Shown: in pieces, positions 18,560 through 27,415 of the stretch
Numbering within the stretch: the stretch's first letter is position 1
Layout of the letters: each line of letters opens with the position of its first letter
Origin: Spirochaeta thermophila DSM 6578
GTDB taxonomy: Bacteria; Spirochaetota; Spirochaetia; Winmispirales; Winmispiraceae
DNA: 64,000 bases
Assembly (NCBI RefSeq): GCF_000184345.1
Contig: NC_017583.1
Location: 310,001 to 374,000 of the forward strand
Reading direction: 5' to 3'
The notes under the pieces: generated by a model
The model's database searches: none
Told to the model about the DNA's origin: nothing
Seen by the model: only the letters and a program-made list of their open reading frames with translations
Position numbers and translations under genes: made by a program

Positions 18560-18611
18560 CCCCTTCAATATACTGAAAACCCCCCGCTCCTCCTAGGCCT
18601 TTCCGTCAACT

Positions 18612-18639
18612 GAAAAGGGCTGTCCGTGAGGACAGCCCT
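18612..18639 (-). terminator. Intrinsic terminator of glnA
   Basis: A 10 bp perfect stem (18616-18625 with 18630-18639), a 4 nt loop, then TTTT when read on the minus strand. Confidence 0.88.
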
Positions 18640-18661
18640 CGGTATGCAGGGGAGATGCCGT

Positions 18662-20086
18662 TCAGATGTCGTAGTAGAGGGCGAACTCCCAGGGATGGGG
18701 CCTCGTCTCCACCGCGAGCACCTCGTTCTGCATCTTGTAGGAGATCCATGTCTCGATCACGTCCTCGGTGAACACGTCTCCCTTGAGCAGGAAGTCGTGG
18801 TCCTCCTCGAGGGCCTTGAGGGCCTCACGAAGCGAGCCCGGTGTCTGTGGAACCTGGGCGGCCTCTTCGGGCGGCAGGTCGTAGATGTTCTTGTCCAGCG
18901 GCTGGCCCGGATCGATCTTGTTCTGGATGCCGTCGATGGCGGCCATGAGGATGGCCGAGAAGGCGAGGTAGGGGTTACAGGAGGGGTCGGGACAGCGGAA
19001 CTCGATGCGCTTCGCCTTGGGACTGTCGGAGTACATGGGGATGCGGATCGCCGCGCTCCGGTTCCTGCTGGAGTAGGCGAGGTTCACGGGCGCCTCGAAC
19101 CCCGGCACGAGCCGCTTGTAGCTGTTGGTCGTGGGGTTGGTGAAGGCGAGGATCGCGGGGGCGTGCTTGAGGATACCCCCGATCGCATAGAGGGCGGTCT
19201 CGGAGAGTCCGGCATACCCGTTCCCTGCGAAGAGGTTCTTGTCGTCCTTCCAGATGGAGACGTGCACGTGCATCCCCGACCCGTTGTCGCCGAAGAGGGG
19301 CTTGGGCATGAAGGTCACGGTCTTGTTGTACTTCCGTGCCGTGTTCTTGATCGCGTACTTGTACTTGAGGAGCTTGTCGGCCATGGTGACGAGCGAGTCG
19401 AAGCGCATGTCGATCTCGCACTGCCCTCCGGTGGCCACCTCGTGGTGCTGAGCCTCGATGGGCACCCCGATGCTCTCGAGGATGAGCGTCATCTCGCTCC
19501 GGAGGTCCTGGAGCGAATCGGTGGGCGGCACGGGGAAATACCCTTCTTTGTAGCGAGGCTTGTACCCCAGGTTCGGGTTCTCCTCACGGCCCGAGTTCCA
19601 TCGCCCCTCCATGGAATCGATGTAGTAGTAGCCTGCGTTCACGGTCTGGTCAAACCTGATGTCGTCGAAGACGAAGAACTCGGCCTCGGGGCCGAAGTAG
19701 GCCGTGGTGCCGATTCCCGAGGACTTGAGGTAGGCCTCGGCCTTGCGGGCGATGTTGCGGGGGTCCTTGGTGTAGGCCTCGTGGGTCACGGGATCGTGGA
19801 TGTTGCAGATGAGCACCAGGGTCTTGTGCTGGGTGAACGGATCGAGGAAGGCGCTCTCGAGCACGGGGATCACGAGCATGTCCGACTCGTTGATCGCCTG
19901 CCATCCCCGGATGCTCGACCCGTCGAACCCGAGCCCCTCCTCGAAGGTCTTTTCGGAGAGCTCGCGGGCAGGGATGGAGAAGTGCTGCCAGAGGCCCGGG
20001 AAATCCATGAAACGGAAGTCCACGATCTCGACCTTCTCCCTCTCCACGAAGGCCATGAGCTCTTTTGGTGTCTTGGCTGGAATCAT
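18662..20086 (-). CDS. glnA: Glutamine synthetase, type I
   Basis: ATP-dependent condensation of glutamate and ammonia to glutamine. The 474 aa length matches GSI. The [11 protein letters not shown]-terminal segment, the Glu-rich metal site ([12 protein letters not shown]), [10 protein letters not shown] and the NRSAAIRIP nucleotide segment are all present. [10 protein letters not shown] carries the Tyr that is adenylylated in GSI-beta enzymes, so adenylyl control is possible. GGGAGGA precedes the ATG. A sigma-54 promoter lies at 20145-20160 and a terminator follows. Single-gene transcript; no glnB or ntrBC nearby in the window. Confidence 0.98.
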   Translation of the reverse strand: MIPAKTPKELMAFVEREKVEIVDFRFMDFPGLWQHFSIPARELSEKTFEEGLGFDGSSIRGWQAINESDMLVIPVLESAFLDPFTQHKTLVLICNIHDPVTHEAYTKDPRNIARKAEAYLKSSGIGTTAYFGPEAEFFVFDDIRFDQTVNAGYYYIDSMEGRWNSGREENPNLGYKPRYKEGYFPVPPTDSLQDLRSEMTLILESIGVPIEAQHHEVATGGQCEIDMRFDSLVTMADKLLKYKYAIKNTARKYNKTVTFMPKPLFGDNGSGMHVHVSIWKDDKNLFAGNGYAGLSETALYAIGGILKHAPAILAFTNPTTNSYKRLVPGFEAPVNLAYSSRNRSAAIRIPMYSDSPKAKRIEFRCPDPSCNPYLAFSAILMAAIDGIQNKIDPGQPLDKNIYDLPPEEAAQVPQTPGSLREALKALEEDHDFLLKGDVFTEDVIETWISYKMQNEVLAVETRPHPWEFALYYDI

Positions 20087-20144
20087 TCGTATTCCTCCCT
20101 ACTAAAGTAGTGTCTGTGACAGAAGCGTCCCGACGTGGTTAGCC

Positions 20145-20160
20145 AGCAATATTCGTACCA
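20145..20160 (-). promoter_or_regulatory. Sigma-54 (RpoN) promoter of glnA
   Basis: On the minus strand TGGTACGAATATTGCT, matching the -24/-12 consensus TGGCACG-N4-TTGCW at all but one base, with the GG and GC at the required spacing. Transcription should begin near 20134, leaving a leader of about 48 nt. No clear NtrC dyad was found upstream. Confidence 0.85.
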
Positions 20161-20266
20161 ACTCGACGGGACTTCTATGTCGTGACCATATCACAGAATG
20201 ATGCACGATGCGAGAGGAAAGGAATGGAATGATCTCTACGAAAATGTAGGATCATGGCGGATTTTC

Positions 20267-21178
20267 CTACTTTTTCGTTACTTTGTACTTCCTCACGAAT
20301 CCGCAGGGATGGTAGCTCATCTTCGCCTGCCTGAGTCCCGGTATACCGAGGTCCTGTTCCCTGTTGATGTACCTGTAGTGCTTAGGAAGGGTGGCCGCGA
20401 AGGCGTGGTTGATGAACTGATAGATTCCCTTGTAGCCGGAGAGGGCCTTCTCGAAGTGTACGGCGAACATCCTCCCCCGTGCCACGGGTTCGCCCAGGGT
20501 GTAGGCCGCAGGACGGCCGTCCACATAGTAGAGGTACCCTCTGAGGCGCAGGGGGCGGCAGAGGATGAGGGCCTCCCTGGCCGCCTCGTAGTCGCCTTCC
20601 TCACCCTTCTCCTCTCGCCATGCCTCGAGCACCGCAAGGGCGTCTTCGATCCTCGCCTTGGTGATGGGAACCTCCTCGTAGGTGTAGTTGTTGATGAAGG
20701 CCTTGATCATGTTGCGCTTCTTGTGGTACTTGCGGCCCGAGAGGTCGGCGAGATCCTCCCTCCGGTAGAGGTAGTCGAAGTTGTCCCTGTCCTCCTCCAC
20801 CACGTATCCCTTCTCCTCGAGACGGGGCCGGAACTCCCGACAATGGGACTCCGAGAGGTTCTTGAGGAAGTCGTGGGTCCGGAAGAGGTCTTCGAGCACG
20901 TCCCATTCCGGAAGCCCGCAGGGGAGCATGAAGAAGCGTTTCCCCTCCTTGTGCCCCGAGATGGCGAAGGTTCCTCCGGGGAGCATGGTGATGCGGTAGG
21001 AATAGGTGTGACGGAAGAGGTAGAGGTCGGCGAAGGTGAACTCCGAGATCCCCTCGGGGATCATCACGAGCCGGGGATGGAGGAGGGGCCGCATGGAGAG
21101 ATCGAGGGGACCCCAGTCGGGATACGAGGGGACTTCCTTCTGCACGTCGCTGGTGAGGGAACCGGTATATTCAGCCAT
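20267..21178 (-). CDS. DUF2156 family protein (GNAT-like)
   Basis: A 303 aa soluble protein of the DUF2156 group, whose fold is shared with the aminoacyl-transferring C-terminal domain of lysylphosphatidylglycerol synthases. Typical blocks are SEFTFADLYLFRHTY at the start, YLYRREDLADLSGRKYHKKRN in the middle and the C-terminal INREQDLGIPGLRQAKMSYHP. There is no membrane part here, so lipid modification is not implied. The start MAEYTG at 21178 is preceded by TTTACG-17-TATTGT that ends 6 nt away, with no Shine-Dalgarno sequence. It is divergent from pepT. Confidence 0.87.
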   Translation of the reverse strand: MAEYTGSLTSDVQKEVPSYPDWGPLDLSMRPLLHPRLVMIPEGISEFTFADLYLFRHTYSYRITMLPGGTFAISGHKEGKRFFMLPCGLPEWDVLEDLFRTHDFLKNLSESHCREFRPRLEEKGYVVEEDRDNFDYLYRREDLADLSGRKYHKKRNMIKAFINNYTYEEVPITKARIEDALAVLEAWREEKGEEGDYEAAREALILCRPLRLRGYLYYVDGRPAAYTLGEPVARGRMFAVHFEKALSGYKGIYQFINHAFAATLPKHYRYINREQDLGIPGLRQAKMSYHPCGFVRKYKVTKK

Positions 21179-21184
21179 GTCTAT

Positions 21185-21213
21185 ACAATATGAAAAACGC
21201 GCCTTCCCGTAAA
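21185..21213 (-). promoter_or_regulatory. Leaderless-type promoter of the DUF2156 gene
   Basis: Minus strand TTTACG (21208-21213), 17 nt, TATTGT (21185-21190), six bases before the ATG at 21178. It lies back to back with the pepT promoter. Confidence 0.5.
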
Positions 21214-21221
21214 GGGAATAC

Positions 21222-21251
21222 TTTACTCGATGGATCGCCCTGCGGTATGGT
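21222..21251 (+). promoter_or_regulatory. Leaderless-type promoter of the PepT-like gene
   Basis: TTTACT (21222-21227), 18 nt, TATGGT (21246-21251), then gacctc and ATG. No Shine-Dalgarno sequence is present. Confidence 0.42.
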
Positions 21252-21257
21252 GACCTC

Positions 21258-22535
21258 ATGAACGGGACCGGGTTTCACAAGGATATCGAGATAGACTCCC
21301 AGCGGTTGCTCGAACGCTTCCTCACGTATGTGAGGGTGGGGACCTCGTCCGACAGGAAGAGTGCTTCCTCGCCGAGCACCCCCTCCCAGTGGGACCTCCT
21401 TCGGCTCCTCGAGAGGGAGTGTGAGGGGTTGGGTCTGGAGGTCTCGTTGAGCGATCGGGGATGTCTCTACGCCGAGCTTCCCCCCACACCGGGGTGTGAG
21501 GACAGCACGCCCCTCTGTTTCCTCACCCATGTGGACACCTCTGAGGATGCCCCGGGAGAGGGAGTGACTCCTGTCGTGCATCGTGGGTACCGGGGGGGCG
21601 ATCTCCGGCTCCCTCACGGTCGTATCACCCTCGAGGAGGCGCCCGAGCTCGCCCGTTATGCAGGGGCGCCGATCGTCACCTCGGACGGGACGACCCTCCT
21701 CGGTGCGGACGACAAGGCGGGGATCGCCGAGGTGATGAGCGCCGTGGAGACCCTGGTGCGCCATCCTGAGGTGGCGCACGGTCCGGTCATGCTCGTCTTC
21801 ACCTCCGACGAGGAGGTGGGGAGGGGTACCGAGGGGCTCGACTTCGATCGGATCGCAGGGAGGGTCTGCTACACCGTGGACGGGGGAGAGGAGGGTTCGT
21901 TGGAGACCGAGTGCTTCCATGCCTGGAAGGTGGTGGCGGAATGCACGGGGCGCCCGGTGCATCCGGGCACCGCACGGGGAAAGCTCGTCAATGCGGTGAG
22001 CATGGCGTCCCTCCTCGTCTCCCTCCTCCCGCGTAACGAAAGCCCCGAGGCGACCGACGGTGAGTACGGTTTCTACTATCCGTTGGGGATCGAGGGTGAG
22101 GTGCACCGGGCCAGGGTGGAGATCCTCCTCAGGGACTTCAAGAGCGGGGAGATGGAGCGGAGGAAGGAGACGCTACGGGCCCTCGCCCGTGCGGTGGAGG
22201 CGTCCTTTCCGGGTGGCGGGGTGTCCCTCTCCTTCGAGGAACAGTACCGGAACATGGGCGAGGTGGAAGGAGGGGATCCCCGCATCGTGGACCATGCCCG
22301 GAGGGCGGTGGAGGAGGTGTGCGGTGAGGTGAAGGTGCGCAGGATCAGGGGGGGGACCGACGGGGCGAGGATCGCCGAACGGCTCGGGCAGCCGGTACCC
22401 AACCTCTTCACCGGGGCGATGCTCATGCATTCCACCCATGAGTGGGTGGCGCTTCCGGTCATGGAACGTGCGGCGGCGGTGGTCCTGAGACTCATTTCCC
22501 TTTGGACAGATTCCGAAAATAGTGGTACACTATAG
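21258..22535 (+). CDS. pepT: Tripeptidase T-like M20 metallopeptidase
   Basis: Cytoplasmic zinc aminotripeptidase of clan MH, 425 aa (PepT is about 410). The metal and catalytic residues are visible: THVDTSEDAPG, TTLLGADDKAG, FTSDEEVG with the catalytic Glu pair, VDGGEEG, RGGTDGARI and the C-terminal HSTHEW. It would degrade tripeptides delivered by the Opp system encoded nearby. The start at 21258 has no ribosome site and a -10-like box six bases upstream. The stop lies 12 nt before the next lipoprotein gene and overlaps its promoter. Confidence 0.93.
   Translation: MNGTGFHKDIEIDSQRLLERFLTYVRVGTSSDRKSASSPSTPSQWDLLRLLERECEGLGLEVSLSDRGCLYAELPPTPGCEDSTPLCFLTHVDTSEDAPGEGVTPVVHRGYRGGDLRLPHGRITLEEAPELARYAGAPIVTSDGTTLLGADDKAGIAEVMSAVETLVRHPEVAHGPVMLVFTSDEEVGRGTEGLDFDRIAGRVCYTVDGGEEGSLETECFHAWKVVAECTGRPVHPGTARGKLVNAVSMASLLVSLLPRNESPEATDGEYGFYYPLGIEGEVHRARVEILLRDFKSGEMERRKETLRALARAVEASFPGGGVSLSFEEQYRNMGEVEGGDPRIVDHARRAVEEVCGEVKVRRIRGGTDGARIAERLGQPVPNLFTGAMLMHSTHEWVALPVMERAAAVVLRLISLWTDSENSGTL
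22502..22531 (+). promoter_or_regulatory. Candidate promoter of the lipoprotein gene at 22548
   Basis: TTGGAC (22502-22507), 18 nt, TACACT (22526-22531), inside the last codons of pepT. Confidence 0.5.
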
Positions 22536-22547
22536 TATAGAGGGAAC

Positions 22548-23882
22548 ATGAAAGGGCGGGCCCGCGGATACAGTGCCTTTCTCGTGGCAGGACTCCTCCT
22601 CGTCGTCGGAGCGGAGGGAGGGTGTTCGTACGGCTTCCTCCAGGAGAGCAAGGTGGAGATCTCGGGGGTCAGCGACGGGGAAGTGATCTCTCGTCCGGGG
22701 GTGTCCGTACTGGTGGTGGTGGAATCCGCCGAGGAGGAGACTTCCCCGCCGAAGCCGGAGAGGGAAATCTCCATCGAACTCCTCCGGATCGACGGAGACC
22801 TTCTCCTCTCTTCGACGCAGATCCTTCCCGAGAACGATGAACATCAGTGGGCATTGGATGTCGAGTTTCCTGACGATATGGAAGAAGGGTGGTACCGCCT
22901 CAGGGTCGTCTACCTCGAGAACGGAGTGAGAGGGGAGGAGATCGAACGGTGGATCTTCTATGCCTCCTCGCCCGAGGACTACGGGATCCTGAGGATAGAG
23001 GCCCACCCCTCCCTCGCACGACCGAAGGCCGAGGTGCTCGTGGAAGGCAGGGTCCGGCTTCCCGAGAATGCCGAGGCGTGGATACGGTGGAAGGCCGGGG
23101 AGAAGGTGGTCCAGGAAGGGTGGTATTCCGAAGGGGCTCAAGTCCTCAGATGGCAGGTTCCCGAACAAGAGGGAGCCTATACGCTCACCATGGAGCTCTT
23201 CCCTCTCTGGAGCGAAAAGGCGTATCCCGAGTTCTCCTCTTCGTTCCGCTCCAGTGGTTCCATCGTGGTGGGAGAGGTGGAGGCCCTTCCCGGGGAACTG
23301 GGGCCCAATGCCGACTATCTCTTCCTCTATCACTTCAGGGGTGATTTCGTGAACGACGGCTCCGCGGGAGACGAGCCGGATGAGACCGCTCTCCAGGTGG
23401 AAGGGAAGCCCCTCCTCTCGTACGAGGATGGGACCCTCGGCTATCTCATAGAGGGGGATTCCCGGGTGGTCTTCCCGATTCCCTCCTCCCTCCACTCGTC
23501 CTCGTGGAAGTTCGAGATGAGGGGGCTCGTGAAGGCTGCTCCCGAGGGAGACGATCGCGCGCCTTTCGTCCTGGTGGAGGGGAGTGGGGCGCGTCTCGAG
23601 GTATGGGGCGGCGAGGGGACGCTGGTCCTGCGACTGAGGGACCCATCCGGGACGAATGACCTCGCGAGGCTCACGATGGCGGGCTCGTCCCTCGTCCTCG
23701 GCTTCACCTATTCCACGGGGGACTACGTGGTGAGCCTGGAGGGGTCGGAAGAGGTGAAGGCTCGTGTCCCGGGGTTCCGGCCGCGCCGGGTGGTACTCCA
23801 GGATGGGGGGACCCGGTTCCTCGTCGACGAGCTGGGGCTCCGCATGGAAAACAGTTCTCACAGTTCTGCGGAAACTCCCTGA
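22548..23882 (+). CDS. Exported lipoprotein with beta-rich domains
   Basis: A 444 aa lipoprotein of unknown function. The signal peptide (SAFLVAGLLLVVGAEGGC) ends in a G-G-C lipobox. Residues about 35-130 look like an Ig-like or Big domain (VEISGVSDGEVISRPGVSVLVVVES). The C-terminal third (DYLFLYHFRGDFVNDGSAGDE onward) resembles a concanavalin/LamG-like jelly roll. A gaggg site precedes the ATG. It opens a series of exported proteins running to 28876. Confidence 0.78.
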   Translation: MKGRARGYSAFLVAGLLLVVGAEGGCSYGFLQESKVEISGVSDGEVISRPGVSVLVVVESAEEETSPPKPEREISIELLRIDGDLLLSSTQILPENDEHQWALDVEFPDDMEEGWYRLRVVYLENGVRGEEIERWIFYASSPEDYGILRIEAHPSLARPKAEVLVEGRVRLPENAEAWIRWKAGEKVVQEGWYSEGAQVLRWQVPEQEGAYTLTMELFPLWSEKAYPEFSSSFRSSGSIVVGEVEALPGELGPNADYLFLYHFRGDFVNDGSAGDEPDETALQVEGKPLLSYEDGTLGYLIEGDSRVVFPIPSSLHSSSWKFEMRGLVKAAPEGDDRAPFVLVEGSGARLEVWGGEGTLVLRLRDPSGTNDLARLTMAGSSLVLGFTYSTGDYVVSLEGSEEVKARVPGFRPRRVVLQDGGTRFLVDELGLRMENSSHSSAETP

Positions 23883-23930
23883 TATTGTGCCGAGGGTGTA
23901 CTATACTTTCTGCCAAGGAGGGATCGCTCC

Positions 23931-25277
23931 ATGATCGACCGAAGGCCGAAGTTCTCTCTATGTGTCGCACTCCTCCTCGCGGGGATCGTCTCTCTCTCCG
24001 CCCAGGAACTTTCCACCAGGCAGGAGGTGGCGGTCTTCAAGGTGTACAACGCCGCGGGCAACGTGCCCGAGGAGGTGATCGCCTCCCTCTCCGAGATGGT
24101 GCGGGCCACGGTGGTGAAGATGGGAAGGTTCGATGTGATAGGCTATTCCCAGAGCATCTCGTCCGGGGACCTCGATTCGTTCATCGCCCGGCTCAAGGAG
24201 TACAAGGAGGCCGCGGCCGAGATACCGGAGGAGGTGCTCATGGGCCACGAGGCCTTCACCGAGGCGGATTTCAGGCGGCTCGTGGGATCCTTCATGGTGA
24301 TCGTACCTCAGCTCTCGCTTTTCGAGCTTGAGAGGACGCGGGCCGGTTACAAGAGCTATCTCCGGCTCGATGTCACGGTGTACAACGTGGCGGATGACAG
24401 CGTGGAGTCACAGTTCTCCATCGAGGCGGATGGGGCGTCGAAGACCAGGACCGAGGCCCTCACCGAGGCCCTCGACATGGTCCCCACGTTTCTCGAGTAC
24501 GAGCTCAGGAAGGCCTTCGTGGTGCGTACTACGGTGCTCGAGGTGGAGGGAGGGGAGATCTACCTCGAATTCGGAAGGAACATGGGCCTTCAGGTGGGGG
24601 ACGAGTTCGTGCTCCTCCTGGCCGACATCTCTCCCCTGGGGAGGGAACGGGTGCGTGAGTCGGGGCTCCTCCTCGTCAAGGAGGTGCAGGAGGACTACAG
24701 CGTGGCCATCCCCCTCTATGCCGCACGACGGCCCACGGTGGGGGATCAGCTCCAAGAGGTCCCCCGGGTGGGGGTGGAGGTGCTCCCGTACCTCAACTAT
24801 GTGGTATCCCCCCAGTCCGCGGAACGCGACGAGAACGTTGCCTCCTTCGGCGTCAGGGCCACGGTCTCGCGAGGATTTTTCGACTTCAGGCCCACGGTGG
24901 GATTCGAGTTCCCCTTCAGGATGTGGGCCCTCGTGGCGATGATCTTCGATTACATCCCGATCCAGACGTACGTGGGTGCGGAGATCACCAACTGGTACCT
25001 CGGCCGTCTCCAGATCGCCCCCACCCTGGTGGTGGGAGCCGGAGGGCTCTTCCCTCTCGAGGAGGAGCGTGACGAGGGGTTCCTCGTGATCACCCATTTC
25101 GGCGGGAAGGCCTTTCTCTCGCTCAGCTACCTCGTCTCGAGGGACGTGAAGCTCACCGTCGAGCCGGGTTTCTCGTTGTGGTTCGGTCTCGCCGACGAGG
25201 CGCTGGGCGATCTCATCGATGTGGCACGTACGTACTACGGGCCGTCGTTCTCGCTCGCGGTGACGTTCAAACAGTGA
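23931..25277 (+). CDS. Exported protein: TolB/FlgT-like N-terminus and C-terminal beta barrel
   Basis: A 448 aa secreted protein. The signal peptide MIDRRPKFSLCVALLLAGIVSLSA ends before QELS. Residues 25-190 resemble the periplasmic nucleotide-free alpha/beta fold seen in FlgT/CsgG/TolB-N proteins (VAVFKVYNAAGNVPEEVIASLSEMVRA). A short SH3-like stretch follows (LEFGRNMGLQVGDEFVLLL). The last 180 residues alternate hydrophobic and polar positions like outer-membrane strands and end in FSLAVTFKQ. AAGGAGGG precedes the ATG, and a TATACT box lies at 23902. The next three genes encode lipoproteins that may form a complex with it. Confidence 0.75.
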   Translation: MIDRRPKFSLCVALLLAGIVSLSAQELSTRQEVAVFKVYNAAGNVPEEVIASLSEMVRATVVKMGRFDVIGYSQSISSGDLDSFIARLKEYKEAAAEIPEEVLMGHEAFTEADFRRLVGSFMVIVPQLSLFELERTRAGYKSYLRLDVTVYNVADDSVESQFSIEADGASKTRTEALTEALDMVPTFLEYELRKAFVVRTTVLEVEGGEIYLEFGRNMGLQVGDEFVLLLADISPLGRERVRESGLLLVKEVQEDYSVAIPLYAARRPTVGDQLQEVPRVGVEVLPYLNYVVSPQSAERDENVASFGVRATVSRGFFDFRPTVGFEFPFRMWALVAMIFDYIPIQTYVGAEITNWYLGRLQIAPTLVVGAGGLFPLEEERDEGFLVITHFGGKAFLSLSYLVSRDVKLTVEPGFSLWFGLADEALGDLIDVARTYYGPSFSLAVTFKQ

Positions 25278-25302
25278 GGAATCTTTGCAAGGAGGAGTGA
25301 GT

Positions 25303-26604
25303 ATGAGAAAGGTGTCGACCGTAGGTGGGGCCGTCTTCCTGTTGGTCTTCGGGATCCTCCTGACCGCGGGGTGTGCCTCGCAGCGCGCCTCGGGTGGTGC
25401 TCCGGCCCAGGCCCCCCGCGACGTGGTGGAGGCCCACGGAGAGGGGGCGACCCTCGGGGAGGCGCTCTCTGCCGCGAAGGTGGATGCGATCAGACGAGGG
25501 GTGATCGTCCTTCTCGGACCGGAGGTGGAGCAGGCACACAGGGCCAGGCTCGAAGAGGTGCTCTATCGCACGAGCAACCCGAACGCCTTCCTCCACATGG
25601 AGACGCTCGAGACCCTCAGAAAGGAGAACGTGGGGAGTATCGACGAGCCTCGATACGTGTACGATCTGAGGGTGCGGGTGAAGCTCGACGCGATCGAGCA
25701 GGTGCTCGATGCGAACGGGATACCGGGTGGGTCCGAAGCCCCGGCTGCCGAAGCCCCTCGACCTTCCACGGGAGAGGTGCAGGGGACTGCATCCGGAGGG
25801 GCCGGTTTGACGCCTGAGGAACAACACTTCCTCGAACAGTATCTCGAGCGGCTCACCTACATGGTATACTTCTCCGAGGACTCGAAGGAGGACCCGTTCC
25901 TCATGAAGGCGGCAGTCTCCATGGCGAACAGCTACCTGGCCTCGCAGGGCTTCTCGCTCATCGACATCGATCAGATCGAGCGGCTCAAGGAGGAGCAGCG
26001 CATGGTCTACGAGGAGGAGACCGGCGAGGCGGTGTCCATCATCCAGTGGATCGCCCAGCGGCTGAATGCCGATGTCTACCTCGAGATCGACGCGGTCACC
26101 GAGGGGGAGACGAAGGGCGAGAACCACTACGGGAGCGCCAAGGTCACCGTCAAGATCTTCGACCCGTCGACGGGTGCGCTCCTTGGTTCGGTTCCCTACA
26201 GCAGCCCTCGGACGTTCAGCCGGGTCTCGCAGTTCGACGCCGTCTCCAACGCCCTCCAGTCCACCATCTACAAGGCCATGCCCGTGGCGGTGGGGCAGGC
26301 GAAGCAGCTCCTCGCCAGGGCCTACAGCCGGGGGATCCGTTACGACCTGGTGCTCGAGGGTACGCCCGATGCGAGGGTGGTGGCGGCCTTCAGGGCGGCC
26401 TTGCGGAAAAAGGAACGGGTGAAGGACATCCAGACCGTGTATCAGACCAGAGAAGAGACGAAGTTTGCGGTATATTTTCTAGGGAGAACGGAGGAGCTCG
26501 AGGAGCTCGTCTACGAGGTGGCGGATACCGTCGCGGGCCTCGAGTACCTCGAGCCCGTGTTGATACGAGGAAAGTCGTTGACTTTCAACACCGGACTGGA
26601 ATGA
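25303..26604 (+). CDS. LPP20-type lipoprotein
   Basis: A 433 aa lipoprotein. The lipobox is LTAGC at residues 17-21. An LPP20-like repeat follows in which a small domain (VVEAHGEGATLGEALSAAKVDAIRRGV) converts into a helix-strand unit; such domains are common in spirochaete envelope proteins and in FlgT. A second alpha/beta region (about 200-330, IAQRLNADVYLEIDAV) resembles CsgG/DUF4384-like domains. The start MRKV at 25303 has AAGGAGGAG upstream; a longer frame lacks one. It shares an operon-like arrangement with 23931, 26640 and 27416. Confidence 0.8.
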   Translation: MRKVSTVGGAVFLLVFGILLTAGCASQRASGGAPAQAPRDVVEAHGEGATLGEALSAAKVDAIRRGVIVLLGPEVEQAHRARLEEVLYRTSNPNAFLHMETLETLRKENVGSIDEPRYVYDLRVRVKLDAIEQVLDANGIPGGSEAPAAEAPRPSTGEVQGTASGGAGLTPEEQHFLEQYLERLTYMVYFSEDSKEDPFLMKAAVSMANSYLASQGFSLIDIDQIERLKEEQRMVYEEETGEAVSIIQWIAQRLNADVYLEIDAVTEGETKGENHYGSAKVTVKIFDPSTGALLGSVPYSSPRTFSRVSQFDAVSNALQSTIYKAMPVAVGQAKQLLARAYSRGIRYDLVLEGTPDARVVAAFRAALRKKERVKDIQTVYQTREETKFAVYFLGRTEELEELVYEVADTVAGLEYLEPVLIRGKSLTFNTGLE

Positions 26605-26639
26605 GTCCGGAATGATACTTCCACTGTAAGGGGGAACGT

Positions 26640-27317
26640 ATGAGACGAGGAGTAATGGTCATGCTCGCGGTCCTCGCCCTGGTCGTACTGGCGGTCGCCG
26701 GGTGTAAGGGAGCGCCGGAGGAGAAGCCGCAGGAGCCCAAGCCCCAGGTCGAGGTGAAGCCCGTGGCGAAGAAGCCCGACATCATCGATCACAAGAACTA
26801 CAAGTGGGGGAAGGACGTCCCCGATTGGGTCCTCATGGATGTCGCGGAGCTGGAACAGCTTCCCGAGTACAAGGACCTCTACCTGTTCAAGTTCGAGTCC
26901 CCCAGGGCCAAGGATCTCGAGGGGGCCCGCCTCTACGTGGAGAACATGCAGGCGGCCACGGAGATCGCGCGGCAGGTGAGCCTGAGGGTGCAGCAGAAGT
27001 TCGCGGGTGCGGCGGCCGGCGATCTCGACAGGCTCGAGACCTACATGGAGACCGTGGTGAAGACCCTCGCCCAGGCCACCATCGTGGGTTTCAAGAAGCT
27101 CGACGACTACTGGGTGCTCATGAGGTACTACAGGGAGGACGGGTCCGTGGAAGAGGACGCCTATACGTACGTGGCCCTCTACGGTGTGGAACGGCGCACC
27201 CTGGATGAGCTGGTGCGAAGGGCCCTCGAGAACGCGGACGAGCAGGTGAAGCCCAGAAGCGAGGAAGAGAAGACCGCGAGGGACAGGGTGAAGGAGGCCT
27301 TCGAGGAAGGCTTCTGA
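26640..27317 (+). CDS. LPP20-type lipoprotein
   Basis: A 225 aa lipoprotein with signal MRRGVMVMLAVLALVVLAVAGC and a Lys/Pro/Glu-rich linker. The single globular domain has the PDWVL start, the QAATEIARQVSLRVQQKF helix and a DYWVLMRYYREDGSV strand typical of LPP20/FlgT-N modules. AAGGGGG precedes the ATG. An intrinsic terminator follows at once, so the block 23931-27317 probably ends here. Confidence 0.82.
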   Translation: MRRGVMVMLAVLALVVLAVAGCKGAPEEKPQEPKPQVEVKPVAKKPDIIDHKNYKWGKDVPDWVLMDVAELEQLPEYKDLYLFKFESPRAKDLEGARLYVENMQAATEIARQVSLRVQQKFAGAAAGDLDRLETYMETVVKTLAQATIVGFKKLDDYWVLMRYYREDGSVEEDAYTYVALYGVERRTLDELVRRALENADEQVKPRSEEEKTARDRVKEAFEEGF

Positions 27318-27332
27318 TACGAAAAGATCGAC

Positions 27333-27363
27333 GCCCCACCCCGAAAGGGTGGGGCCTCTTTTC
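27333..27363 (+). terminator. Intrinsic terminator after the LPP20 lipoprotein
   Basis: A 9 bp stem (27333-27341 with 27347-27355), a 5 nt loop, then CTCTTTTC. Confidence 0.88.
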
Positions 27364-27415
27364 TGGTGTGTTGCATATGCGACGATCTGTCGAAGATGAG
27401 AAAGAGGAGCGTACC

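Noticed and set aside
20218-20266. Terminator of the DUF2156 gene
   Set aside because: A weak stem with a bulge is present but no T-run follows in the direction of transcription.
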